From contig CAMTVQ010000002.1 of assembly GCA_947085255.1 (NCBI GenBank), forward strand, positions 310,001 to 374,000: a stretch of 64,000 nt of DNA, in the 5' to 3' direction. Source of the stretch: CAMTVQ01 sp947085255 (GTDB lineage Bacteria > Bacteroidota > Bacteroidia > Sphingobacteriales > Sphingobacteriaceae). Positions 25,240 through 32,978 of this stretch are shown piece by piece; position 1 is the stretch's first letter, and every line of letters begins with the position of its first letter. The position numbers and the translations under genes are program-made. Below the pieces are notes generated by a model that was not told the origin of the DNA, searched no databases, and saw only the letters and a program-made list of their open reading frames with translations.

Positions 25240-27675
25240 TTATAACTCTTTCGCCCTTCTTACAATAGAAAGCACAAAACCAATTACCATAATAATGGTA
25301 CCACCCCACAGCAAGTTGATGTATGGAAATAGAATAGCTTTCATGATTATGTAATCGCGCTGCTTTTCCTTTTTCTCCAATATGCTAATTTCTACCTTAC
25401 CTGCTTGCGGATTAATGCTATTGAAATAGAACTTCAAGCCAGCATCTTTCACTTCTGCAGGCAACCCAAATTGCAACGCATCTTTAATAATATAAATAGG
25501 TTCTGCCGAAAACACTCCATCTTTTGTGGTAATACCGAGTTGAGCTCCAACGCCTATATCGTTACCCGTTAGTTTAATGTCTTTTACAGTCACATTTTTG
25601 TTCAATGCTTTCAGCACCACAATACCGCCATCAGCCAATTGTACCGTATCACCTACTGCCAGTTCTTTTACCAATGGTTGTTTATAGGTATCCGAATCGT
25701 TGTGTGCATGCCCATCATCTTCGGCATGCTCTTCTTCTTTTACCGGCACCGAACTTACGTGGGTATAAATATCGTGTGTAAGGTAATGCTTGGTATCTGG
25801 CGAAGCAATCAATCCCATTTTAGGATTAACCTGTGCATTCGGATATAAGTCAAACTCTTCGCTTACTTTTCCTTCATCGTTTAATTTCTTGTAATTAACG
25901 CGATAATAGGTATTCGGACCTTCGGTAGAATCGCCCATGTAGGTAAGTAAATACCCATTCATGGTAATAGGTTCATTCTTCCAAAGCAGCACATTTTCGC
26001 GTGTGTTTTTGGCATCAAAATCTTTACCGTAACCAATATTAGATGTGTTTACAGAAATTACCTCACTGCGCGAAGCGGAAATTAATGCCCCTACCAGCAT
26101 CAACGCAAATCCAATATGTGCTACTGCCGAACCTGTTAGTTTTAGTTTACCTTTAAGTGCATCGCCCAAGATTTTTGCATTTGCTAACACACCAAAAACT
26201 CCAGCAAAAATTAATGCCGAGTACTGCACGTTATTATAAAATTTACCAAAAAACACAATTACACCACTAACAAGCACCGAAACCACTAAAACCACTACCA
26301 AGCTGATGTAAAATTTGCGTGTATCCGTTTGTTTATACTTTAAAAACTGAGCAAACCCTGCAATAAGCGTTATTAATACTGCAATGGGCACTTGCCACTT
26401 ATTATAATGCTGAATAATATTGATAGGTGGGGCTATATCGGTACCAAATAGCTTGTTTGCTACAGGAATAGACGTAGTTAGTACAATCTGAAAACAGGAA
26501 ATAGTAAGCACCAACGAACCAATAAACAACCAAAACTCACGCGAGTAGGTGGCCTCATCTTTATCAGTAATCGGTAGTTTTTTCCAGTTGTAGGCAAACA
26601 GTGCCGCTCCTAATAACAGGAAAAATAATAGGTAAATGACCAACTGACCAGACATACCCAAATCGGTAAAGGCATGCACCGATGTTTCGCCTAAAATACC
26701 GCTGCGTGTAAGAAAAGATGCATACAATACCAATACAAAGCTGATGAATACCAAGAATGCTGCTGTAAAATACGAATGACCTGTACTTTTGTATGCCAAC
26801 ATTACATGTATACCCGCAATAAGCGTAAGCCAAGGTATAAGCGATGCATTTTCTACCGGATCCCAAGCCCAAAAACCACCAAAATTAAGTGCTTCGTAAG
26901 CCCAAAAAGACCCCATAATAATTCCTGTACCTAAAATCATTACGGCGAACAAAGCCCAAGGCAAGGCTGGTTTTATCCATCCATCGTATTGTTTTTGCCA
27001 CAATGCAGCAATTACATAGGCAAAAGGCACCACCATTGAGGCAAAGCCCAAAAAAAGTGTAGGTGGATGTATCACCATCCAATAGTTTTGTAATAATGGA
27101 TTTAATCCATTTCCGTCGCGCACTAAACTGAGGTAGTCTGCACGTTTAAATATAGGCGCATCCAACGCATCACGTAGTAAGATAAATGGTGAGCTGCCTA
27201 TCTTTTGTCCCAAAATTTCCACCCCAATAAGCATGGAACAAATAAATACTTGCGACAACGATACTATTGCCAACACAGGAGCTTCCCAGTTTTTGGCTGT
27301 ATAAATAAGGATATTACCCAATACCAACTGCCAAAACGCCCAAAGCAAGAAGCTGCCCTCTTGTCCTTCCCAAAAGCAAGAAATCATGTAATGAGTAGGC
27401 AGGGCTATCGATGAATGTGCCCAAGCATAATGGTATTCGAAATAATGTTTGTAGATAATAAAAAACAACGCTGCAACAATACCCACCACAGCTACTGAAT
27501 GTAGCCTAAACGACCAACGCGCCAATTGCACCCATGAGGTATCGGTAAGATTTTTGTTTTGTGCCGCAAAAAAATACGCTATTGCAGAAAACAATGCGGT
27601 TCCAAATGCTAAAATAATCGAAAATTGCCCTATTTGGCCTGGCAAGAGATGCTCACCTACGTAATTGATATCCAT
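25240..27675 (-). CDS. ccmF: Cytochrome c heme lyase subunit CcmF-like
   Basis: Large inner-membrane protein of 811 residues that joins heme to apocytochrome c. It has many helices, the heme-binding WWD signature GGFWAWDPVENASLIPW (about residues 266-282), conserved FWEGQEGSFLLW (about 101-112) and the histidine-bearing VIHPPTLFLG (about 201-210). The large periplasmic domain (about 530-775) contains an unusual acidic, His-rich loop (about residues 646-660: four His among Glu and Asp). It ends in one last helix (IMVIGFVLSIV). A terminal part of the ccm cluster, downstream of the BLUF gene. Confidence 0.95.
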   Translation of the reverse strand: MDINYVGEHLLPGQIGQFSIILAFGTALFSAIAYFFAAQNKNLTDTSWVQLARWSFRLHSVAVVGIVAALFFIIYKHYFEYHYAWAHSSIALPTHYMISCFWEGQEGSFLLWAFWQLVLGNILIYTAKNWEAPVLAIVSLSQVFICSMLIGVEILGQKIGSSPFILLRDALDAPIFKRADYLSLVRDGNGLNPLLQNYWMVIHPPTLFLGFASMVVPFAYVIAALWQKQYDGWIKPALPWALFAVMILGTGIIMGSFWAYEALNFGGFWAWDPVENASLIPWLTLIAGIHVMLAYKSTGHSYFTAAFLVFISFVLVLYASFLTRSGILGETSVHAFTDLGMSGQLVIYLLFFLLLGAALFAYNWKKLPITDKDEATYSREFWLFIGSLVLTISCFQIVLTTSIPVANKLFGTDIAPPINIIQHYNKWQVPIAVLITLIAGFAQFLKYKQTDTRKFYISLVVVLVVSVLVSGVIVFFGKFYNNVQYSALIFAGVFGVLANAKILGDALKGKLKLTGSAVAHIGFALMLVGALISASRSEVISVNTSNIGYGKDFDAKNTRENVLLWKNEPITMNGYLLTYMGDSTEGPNTYYRVNYKKLNDEGKVSEEFDLYPNAQVNPKMGLIASPDTKHYLTHDIYTHVSSVPVKEEEHAEDDGHAHNDSDTYKQPLVKELAVGDTVQLADGGIVVLKALNKNVTVKDIKLTGNDIGVGAQLGITTKDGVFSAEPIYIIKDALQFGLPAEVKDAGLKFYFNSINPQAGKVEISILEKKEKQRDYIIMKAILFPYINLLWGGTIIMVIGFVLSIVRRAKEL

Positions 27676-27738
27676 TAAACTAAGTACCTATTGTATATTT
27701 ACTAACAGGCAACGAAGGTAGTAGTTTGCAGGCAGCTT

Positions 27739-28170
27739 TTAGAAATGCGGTTGCAGGTTTTTGTAAAACGATCGCAATAACACCAACGACTCGTGCGTAT
27801 TTTCTGTGCTCGGGGCCAGCATAATCACATCCGAGTGTGGATGACGAAACCCTACTACGCCTAACGGATTCGAATTATTTTTGGACTTAAAACCCATTGT
27901 CCAATCAGAGAAGAGTGGTTCTTCTATATCCCCTTCTACCAACACAAAACTATCAAAATGTCTCTTATCGGCTCTAATTTCGGCATACATAGCCAATACG
28001 GTTTCCTTTGTACCTTCTAATAATTGCATAAAGTTGCCATCATAATAAAACAGCACCCCAGTAATACCTAAGGAAAGATTTTTTAGCCGAAAAGTTTCAA
28101 GCATCCTCCACAAATCGTCTTCAACTATAAGCTCTGTTGCAGAGCTTACATAAACTAGATAATAATACAT
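27739..28170 (-). CDS. BLUF-domain blue-light sensor
   Basis: Short flavin photoreceptor of 143 residues, essentially one BLUF domain (residues 1-100) plus a C-terminal helix pair. The residues of the flavin photocycle are all visible: Y7 (LVYVSSA), N31 (KNLSLGITGVLFY), Q49 (NFMQLLEG), and the W90/M92 pair in DWTMGF. BLUF proteins bind FAD and rearrange a hydrogen-bond network on blue light; short forms act by binding a partner. No GGDEF, EAL or DNA-binding domain is attached. It lies between ccmE and ccmF in the cytochrome c maturation cluster, with its own promoter-like sequence. Confidence 0.93.
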   Translation of the reverse strand: MYYYLVYVSSATELIVEDDLWRMLETFRLKNLSLGITGVLFYYDGNFMQLLEGTKETVLAMYAEIRADKRHFDSFVLVEGDIEEPLFSDWTMGFKSKNNSNPLGVVGFRHPHSDVIMLAPSTENTHESLVLLRSFYKNLQPHF

Positions 28171-28190
28171 CTCTTGGCCTTTAAAAAGTC

Positions 28191-28221
28191 CAAATGTGTA
28201 GTATTGATTTGGTATTACAAA
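28191..28221 (-). promoter_or_regulatory. Putative promoter of the BLUF gene
   Basis: On the minus strand: -33 TTTG (28218-28221), 19-bp spacer, -7 CACATTTG (28191-28198), which differs from TAnnTTTG only in its first base. The predicted leader is about 17 nt. It lies in the 63-bp gap after ccmE. Confidence 0.55.
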
Positions 28222-28233
28222 GCGAAAAAGAAA

Positions 28234-28623
28234 TTATTTAGCTGCTGCGACTACTTCTGTATTATTATATTTTGAAGGGCATTTCATCAAAATTTTAGAA
28301 GCGTAAAAATCAGCACCTTGCATTGCCCCTGTAAGTACTACTTGCTCCGAACGTTCAAAATCTTGTGGTTTTATTCCTGTAAAAATTACTTTACATTCCA
28401 TTCCATCGTTGTCTTTAATATAAAAAACAAACTTATTGGCATCCACCATAGGATCATAAATCATTTCTTTATCAGCAACCAACTTACCCACTACGTGCAT
28501 TTCTTCTCCTGTATCTTTTGCTTCCGAAAAGGTACCATAGGTACTGCTATCGGCAAAGGTGGTTACAATAGCGCCTATAGAAATGGCAATTACAACAATA
28601 GCGATTACGTGGATTTTTTTCAT
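28234..28623 (-). CDS. ccmE: CcmE-like heme chaperone, CxxxY variant
   Basis: Periplasmic, membrane-anchored heme chaperone of cytochrome c maturation, 129 residues. An N-terminal anchor helix (residues 4-22) is followed by a small OB-fold beta domain (VVGKLVADKEMIYDP, FVFYIKDNDGMECKVIF, VVLTGAMQGADFYASKILMKCPSKY). The heme-attachment motif is C115-P-S-K-Y119, so Cys replaces the usual His of HxxxY, as in the CxxxY type described in archaea and Desulfovibrio. It begins a stretch after gdhA that has its own -7 box. Confidence 0.92.
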   Translation of the reverse strand: MKKIHVIAIVVIAISIGAIVTTFADSSTYGTFSEAKDTGEEMHVVGKLVADKEMIYDPMVDANKFVFYIKDNDGMECKVIFTGIKPQDFERSEQVVLTGAMQGADFYASKILMKCPSKYNNTEVVAAAK

Positions 28624-28649
28624 ATACTCTTATAACAAACTAAACTTTA

Positions 28650-28657
28650 CAAAGTTA
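28650..28657 (-). promoter_or_regulatory. Putative -7 box of ccmE
   Basis: TAACTTTG on the minus strand matches TAnnTTTG; predicted leader about 23 nt. A TTTG lies 16 bp upstream in the arm of the gdhA terminator hairpin, a shorter spacing than usual. Confidence 0.5.
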
Positions 28658-28673
28658 GCAATTCTGCCAAATA

Positions 28674-28707
28674 CAAAGGGATGACACATTGCTGTACCAT
28701 CCCTTTG
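28674..28707 (-). terminator. Hairpin after glutamate dehydrogenase
   Basis: Inverted repeat CAAAGGGATG / CATCCCTTTG with a 14-nt loop, 22 bp after the gdhA stop codon. The T-tract after it is short, so termination may be partial. It separates gdhA from ccmE. Confidence 0.6.
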
Positions 28708-28729
28708 CAATAAATAAACTACAGAACTA

Positions 28730-30166
28730 TTATGGCCAAATACCTAAGTTTTGGTAAGAAACCGCAATTTTATCGATACTGCTAATAAATGCAGCAGTAC
28801 GTAAACTGTCAATTTTCTTGTTTTGCATCTTAATCTCACGTATTTCGTGGTAAGCACGCATCATGGTATCTTCTAAACCAGAGTTTACCAACTCCAATTC
28901 CGATGCACCTTTTATCATACTTGCACGTTGCTCAAGTGTCAACTTAGCACCTGATGTTTTTTCAATAATATTCACCAAGTTCAGGTTGCTCATTTCTTCG
29001 TAACGCTTGTCCATACGGCCAAATGCTACGTGCGAAAGGTTTTTTAACCACTCGAAATACGAAACGGTAACTCCACCTGAATTACAATACATATCTGGAA
29101 TAATTACACCACCTTTTTTTACAAAGTAATTAGCTGCTTCAGGAGTTGTTGGTCCATTTGCACCTTCAGCAATAATTTTTGCCTTTATATTCTTTACATT
29201 TTTTTCGGTGATTTGATTTTCCAAAGCCGCAGGAACTAAAATATCGCACTCTTGCTCTAATCCATCTCCTGAGTTTTTGAAATCTTTATTCCCTTTCATG
29301 CCCAATATAGAGCCTGTTTTTTTACGATGTTGGAATACCTCTTCTACATCTAAGCCTTTTGCATTATAAATCGCTCCTTCAAATTCGCACAAGCCAACAA
29401 TGATAGCTCCTGCTTCTTGTAAGAATTTAGCTGAGTAGTATCCTACGTTACCTAAACCTTGAACAATTACACGTTTTCCTTCCAAGCCTGGTTTTAAGCC
29501 AATCGCCTTCATGTCTTCCGCTATCGAAACACACTCACGAGTAGCAATAAATACACCTCTTCCAGTTGCTTCTCTGCGACCATTAATACCGTGTAATGAT
29601 AAAGGCTTACCCGTAACACATGCACTTGAATCTAACTGACCAGGATTAAATGTTTGGTAGGTATCTACAATCCAAGCCATTTCGCGTTCGCCTGTTCCGT
29701 AATCAGGTGCAGGTACATCTACGCCAGCACCAATAAAGTTTTTCTTAATCAACTCTACCGTAAAACGACGAGTAATATTTTCCAACTCGCGTAATGAATA
29801 ATTACGTGGCTCGATTTTTACACCACCCTTAGCTCCACCAAAAGGCACGTTTACAATAGCACATTTGTAAGTCATCAAAGCTGACAATGCCATTACTTCA
29901 TCCTCGTTTACCATATCGCTGTAGCGAATACCACCTTTTGTAGGCGATTTATGGTGAGAGTGCTCTACACGCCAAGCCGATACTACTTCGATAGTGCCGT
30001 TATCTCTACGAATAGGGAATTTGAAATGATACACACTATTACATGCTTTAATTTGCTCTAACAAGCCTTTGTCGTGCTTGGTAAATTGAGCAGCCGCATC
30101 AAAGAATTTATTCACGTCATCAAAAAAATGAGTTTCGTGAGGGGCAGCAGTTTTATTTTTAGCCAT
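28730..30166 (-). CDS. Glu/Leu/Phe/Val dehydrogenase (glutamate dehydrogenase)
   Basis: Cytosolic amino-acid dehydrogenase of 478 residues, most likely glutamate dehydrogenase interconverting glutamate and 2-oxoglutarate. Motifs: ALMTYKCAIVNVPFGGAKGGVKI (substrate-binding and catalytic lysines), FIGAGVDVPAPDYGTGEREM, and the Rossmann nucleotide loop VIVQGLGNVGYYSAKFL. The C-terminal GANGPTTPEA motif is intact. Length is longer than the standard ~420-450 residues mainly through N-terminal and C-terminal extensions. It sits inside the ccm cluster but has a consensus-like promoter and a hairpin at its end, so it is probably a separate unit. Confidence 0.93.
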   Translation of the reverse strand: MAKNKTAAPHETHFFDDVNKFFDAAAQFTKHDKGLLEQIKACNSVYHFKFPIRRDNGTIEVVSAWRVEHSHHKSPTKGGIRYSDMVNEDEVMALSALMTYKCAIVNVPFGGAKGGVKIEPRNYSLRELENITRRFTVELIKKNFIGAGVDVPAPDYGTGEREMAWIVDTYQTFNPGQLDSSACVTGKPLSLHGINGRREATGRGVFIATRECVSIAEDMKAIGLKPGLEGKRVIVQGLGNVGYYSAKFLQEAGAIIVGLCEFEGAIYNAKGLDVEEVFQHRKKTGSILGMKGNKDFKNSGDGLEQECDILVPAALENQITEKNVKNIKAKIIAEGANGPTTPEAANYFVKKGGVIIPDMYCNSGGVTVSYFEWLKNLSHVAFGRMDKRYEEMSNLNLVNIIEKTSGAKLTLEQRASMIKGASELELVNSGLEDTMMRAYHEIREIKMQNKKIDSLRTAAFISSIDKIAVSYQNLGIWP

Positions 30167-30208
30167 AAACTTATGTTGGTTATTGAATTTTTAAGATTAA
30201 AAAGAAGG

Positions 30209-30239
30209 GCAAATTTCGATTAAATAATAAATCTACCAA
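30209..30239 (-). promoter_or_regulatory. Putative promoter of glutamate dehydrogenase
   Basis: On the minus strand: -33 TTTG (30236-30239), 19-bp spacer, -7 GAAATTTG (30209-30216), one base off TAnnTTTG. Predicted leader about 39 nt. It lies entirely in the gap after ccmD. Confidence 0.55.
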
Positions 30240-30244
30240 ATTTA

Positions 30245-30451
30245 TTATTTCTGATTCTCAAGCTTGGTGATTTTTCGATCTATAAAGAACAGGTACAGTG
30301 CCAACCCTACAAAAATCAAAGCGAGCACACTTACTACCACATATATTTTGCCTGATGCCCGCATTTCATCAGCCATCGCTACGCTTTCGGTTTGTGCAGT
30401 GCTTTGTAAGTAGGTGCTACATAAAAGCAGTATCGCAAGTATCCTTTTCAT
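30245..30451 (-). CDS. CcmD-family small membrane protein
   Basis: Protein of 68 residues with a cleavable-looking signal peptide (ILAILLLCSTYLQSTAQ) and one membrane helix (IYVVVSVLALIFVGLALYLFFI) followed by a charged tail (DRKITKLENQK). This is the typical Bacteroidota CcmD-like protein found right after ccmC; in other bacteria CcmD holds CcmE to the CcmABC heme exporter. Assignment rests on position and topology more than on sequence motifs. Confidence 0.8.
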   Translation of the reverse strand: MKRILAILLLCSTYLQSTAQTESVAMADEMRASGKIYVVVSVLALIFVGLALYLFFIDRKITKLENQK

Positions 30452-30549
30452 CTGTTTCTAATTTGTTTTTTTAATTGTCAGATGGAACAGCCATGGTTCC
30501 TTCCATACCATTTTGTGCAAGATTAGTGCATGACTGTTTCATCTATTAA

Positions 30550-31206
30550 TTATTGAAGTTTATCAAATACTACCCTGTAACGGTAGCGCAGTTGTGTTAT
30601 CCAAACAGCAAGCAATATCCAGCCAATAACTGCTGGGTAAAATATGCCACGCATACTTGCATCTAAATCATACGAATTAAACCCAGGATTGCCTCCATTA
30701 CCTGGATGTAACGAATCGGTCATGCGAGGTAAAATAAACAACAGCACAATCATCACCGGAAAAGCAAATACATTGTACACTGCCGAAATACGGGCACGTT
30801 TTTGTTCTTCGTCGATAGAGCTGCGCAATACCAAATAGGCCATATATAGCAACATGGTAATAGCCGAGCCATTTTGTTTTGGATCATTGCTCCATGGTTC
30901 GCCCCACGTATAGTTAGCCCAAATCATACCGGTAGTTAATCCCAATATACCAAAGAACACACCAACATTTATACTCTCAACAGCCTTGTAATCATATAAC
31001 TGATTGCCAGTACGCAAATAGCGAATACTGTGAATTACAGATAACAGAAAAATAAGAATCATGGCAAACCACATTGGCACATGAAAGTACAGATTACGAA
31101 TACTTTCGTTGAGTATGGGTAAGTGTGGCACTTCGAACAATAAGCCGCCTATAATGCTGTGAAGCACAAAAAATATCCCCAGTAATTTCCACCAAAACTT
31201 GGTCAT
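30550..31206 (-). CDS. ccmC: Heme exporter/handling protein CcmC (CcsA-like)
   Basis: Inner-membrane protein of 218 residues with six helices. It carries the tryptophan-rich heme-binding loop WANYTWGEPWSNDPKQNGSA, the Bacteroidota form of the WWD motif, and the flanking histidines in YFHVPMWF and SVIHSIRYL. CcmC presents heme to CcmE. It is 52 bp after ccmB and 98 bp before ccmD. Confidence 0.93.
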   Translation of the reverse strand: MTKFWWKLLGIFFVLHSIIGGLLFEVPHLPILNESIRNLYFHVPMWFAMILIFLLSVIHSIRYLRTGNQLYDYKAVESINVGVFFGILGLTTGMIWANYTWGEPWSNDPKQNGSAITMLLYMAYLVLRSSIDEEQKRARISAVYNVFAFPVMIVLLFILPRMTDSLHPGNGGNPGFNSYDLDASMRGIFYPAVIGWILLAVWITQLRYRYRVVFDKLQ

Positions 31207-31258
31207 TGGTTAATCTAAGTTATTATATTGATTAGAAAACAGCATAATTTATACTGGC

Positions 31259-31921
31259 TTAATCGCGCCAAAGGTAAGGAAATAACACTAACGAAACTGC
31301 TAAAACAATGGCATTAATAGCTCCTAAGGCTAAGAGTTCATCTGTACTTACCGAACGATCTAACCCGTCCATTGCATTTTTAGAAAGCCGTATTAGTAAT
31401 AACAACACTGGCGTCATTACCGGAAAGCTTAAAACAGTCATTAAAGTGGCGCTGTTATTGGCTTTGGCAGCAATGCCAGATACCATGGTAAGCACAGAGG
31501 ATAAACTAACGGCTCCTACAAAAATGCTTAATAGATAATAAGGTAAATCTTGAACCGGATTGTGCAATACTACCGAGTAAAAAAAGAAACAAATGCCCGA
31601 CAACAACACCATTAACAAGGCATTGTAACTTATTTTAGATAAAATAACGGCAGAAGGGGCAGCAACTTGGTAATAGTACAAAAAGCGCTCGCGCTTTTCG
31701 AGCATAAAACTTTTGGCAACAGCATTAACGGCAGCAAAAAGTAATATTATCCAAAAAAGTGCATTCCAAGCGAGGGGATCAATCCGTTTAAAAGAGAGGT
31801 AGCAAATAAAAACACAAGCAATGGCATACAGCAACAACCCATTAATAGCATAACGAGAACGCCACTCGAGCAATAATTCTTTACGAATAAGATACAGAAT
31901 GACTTTTGCCTGCCTTGCCAT
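31259..31921 (-). CDS. ccmB: Heme exporter subunit CcmB
   Basis: Inner-membrane ABC-type permease subunit of 220 residues, six helices, CcmB family. Conserved features: LIRKELLLEWRSRYAINGLLLYA at the N-terminus, the LEKRERFLYYYQVAAPSAVILSK coupling region, and SFPVMTPVLLLLIRLSK. The ATG at 31921 starts 2 bp after the gldC stop, closer to family length than the longer in-frame form reaching into gldC. No ccmA ATPase gene is present in the window. Confidence 0.92.
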   Translation of the reverse strand: MARQAKVILYLIRKELLLEWRSRYAINGLLLYAIACVFICYLSFKRIDPLAWNALFWIILLFAAVNAVAKSFMLEKRERFLYYYQVAAPSAVILSKISYNALLMVLLSGICFFFYSVVLHNPVQDLPYYLLSIFVGAVSLSSVLTMVSGIAAKANNSATLMTVLSFPVMTPVLLLLIRLSKNAMDGLDRSVSTDELLALGAINAIVLAVSLVLFPYLWRD

Positions 31922-31923
31922 TT

Positions 31924-32256
31924 CTATTTTTGCATCAACTCCATTTTTTCGGCAAAATGTGCGCAATAGTCGCGCAAATCTTCTACGATAGCCTGTTCTC
32001 CTGTAGCTTTTTGGAAGGTATCGGCCATAGTCATTAAGTTTTCATAAAAAAAGCGTTTCATTTCATCTACAGGCATGTCTTTTGTCCATAAATCGATGCG
32101 CAACGTGTTCTGATGCTCATGATCCCAAAGAGCTACATAAATCGCCTTGCAAGGCAACGCTTCTTTAATTTTTGAATCGGTAGATTCCCACGTAATGTCT
32201 TGAGGAACATTTTTATCGTCAAGCGCTACGTTTATTTTTATGACTGCCTGTTTCAT
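31924..32256 (-). CDS. gldC: Gliding motility protein GldC
   Basis: Small cytosolic protein of 110 residues: KQAVIKINVALDDKNVPQDITWESTDS, KAIYVALWDHEHQNTLRIDLWTKDMPVDEMKRFFYE and DYCAHFAEKM are characteristic of GldC. In Flavobacterium johnsoniae GldC is associated with gliding but is not essential in the way the core T9SS genes are. It is located between engB and ccmB. No signal peptide, consistent with a cytoplasmic protein. Confidence 0.9.
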   Translation of the reverse strand: MKQAVIKINVALDDKNVPQDITWESTDSKIKEALPCKAIYVALWDHEHQNTLRIDLWTKDMPVDEMKRFFYENLMTMADTFQKATGEQAIVEDLRDYCAHFAEKMELMQK

Positions 32257-32287
32257 ATACTGTATGAGAACTTATTATTTTGTGTAT

Positions 32288-32908
32288 CTATTTTTCGACT
32301 ATATCACTAACTACATACCCATCATTAACCCCGTTAATAAATGAAAGGATTTCTTCTTTCCCAAAACCCTCTTGGGCAGATGTGATGAACAATGGGGGTA
32401 TCTCATCCCAGGTTTCTTCCATCTTTTTGATAAAAAGATCTATTTGAGCTTGTGTGCGCGATTTCGATTGTTTATCAGCTTTGGTAAACACCAAAACGAA
32501 CGATAAGCCAACCTCGCCCAACCAATTTATAAAATCTAAATCAATGCGCTGAGGCTCCAACCTGCTATCAATCAGAACAAAAACGCATTGTAAATTTTCT
32601 CTTTTTGTAAGATAATGGCGAATCATTAATTGCCACTTATGCTGATTGGTTTTAGATGTTTTTGCAAACCCATATCCAGGCAAATCCACCAAATACCAAT
32701 TACCATTAATAATAAAATGGTTGATACATTGAGTTTTGCCTGGTGTTTGAGAAATTTTTGCCAGCTTACTCTTATTGGTAAGCATATTTATCAACGAAGA
32801 TTTGCCCACATTCGACCGCCCAATAAAAGCATACTCTGGCAAGGTTGCCAGCGGCAACTTCGCTATTTCGGTATTGCTTTCTATAAATTCGGCAGTTTTT
32901 ATAACCAT
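32288..32908 (-). CDS. engB: Ribosome biogenesis GTPase EngB/YsxC
   Basis: Essential-type small GTPase of 206 residues acting in large ribosomal subunit assembly. G1 is GRSNVGKSS (about residues 30-38), G3 is DLPGYGFA, G4 is FTKADKQSKS and G5 is ITSAQEGFG. The order engB divergent from ubiE-porT is frequent in Bacteroidota. A -7 promoter box ends 4 nt before its ATG. Confidence 0.96.
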   Translation of the reverse strand: MVIKTAEFIESNTEIAKLPLATLPEYAFIGRSNVGKSSLINMLTNKSKLAKISQTPGKTQCINHFIINGNWYLVDLPGYGFAKTSKTNQHKWQLMIRHYLTKRENLQCVFVLIDSRLEPQRIDLDFINWLGEVGLSFVLVFTKADKQSKSRTQAQIDLFIKKMEETWDEIPPLFITSAQEGFGKEEILSFINGVNDGYVVSDIVEK

Positions 32909-32912
32909 GGCG

Positions 32913-32920
32913 CAAACTTA
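32913..32920 (-). promoter_or_regulatory. Putative -7 box of engB
   Basis: TAAGTTTG on the minus strand matches TAnnTTTG and is followed by only 4 nt before the engB ATG, so transcription would begin at or 1 nt before the start codon. Confidence 0.55.
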
Positions 32921-32962
32921 CGTATTATAGCCAACACCAGCCAATGTAAATGCCGCTTTTAC

Positions 32963-32970
32963 TATATTTG
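32963..32970 (+). promoter_or_regulatory. Putative -7 box of ubiE
   Basis: TATATTTG matches TAnnTTTG exactly and ends 8 nt before the ubiE ATG. Together with the engB box it makes a compact 70-bp divergent promoter region. The -33 element is not obvious. Confidence 0.55.
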
Positions 32971-32978
32971 TCAATCAT

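Noticed and set aside
30483..30500. Short inverted repeat between ccmC and ccmD as an operator
   Set aside because: Only a 5-bp GGAAC/GTTCC pair around CATGG; too short to separate from chance.
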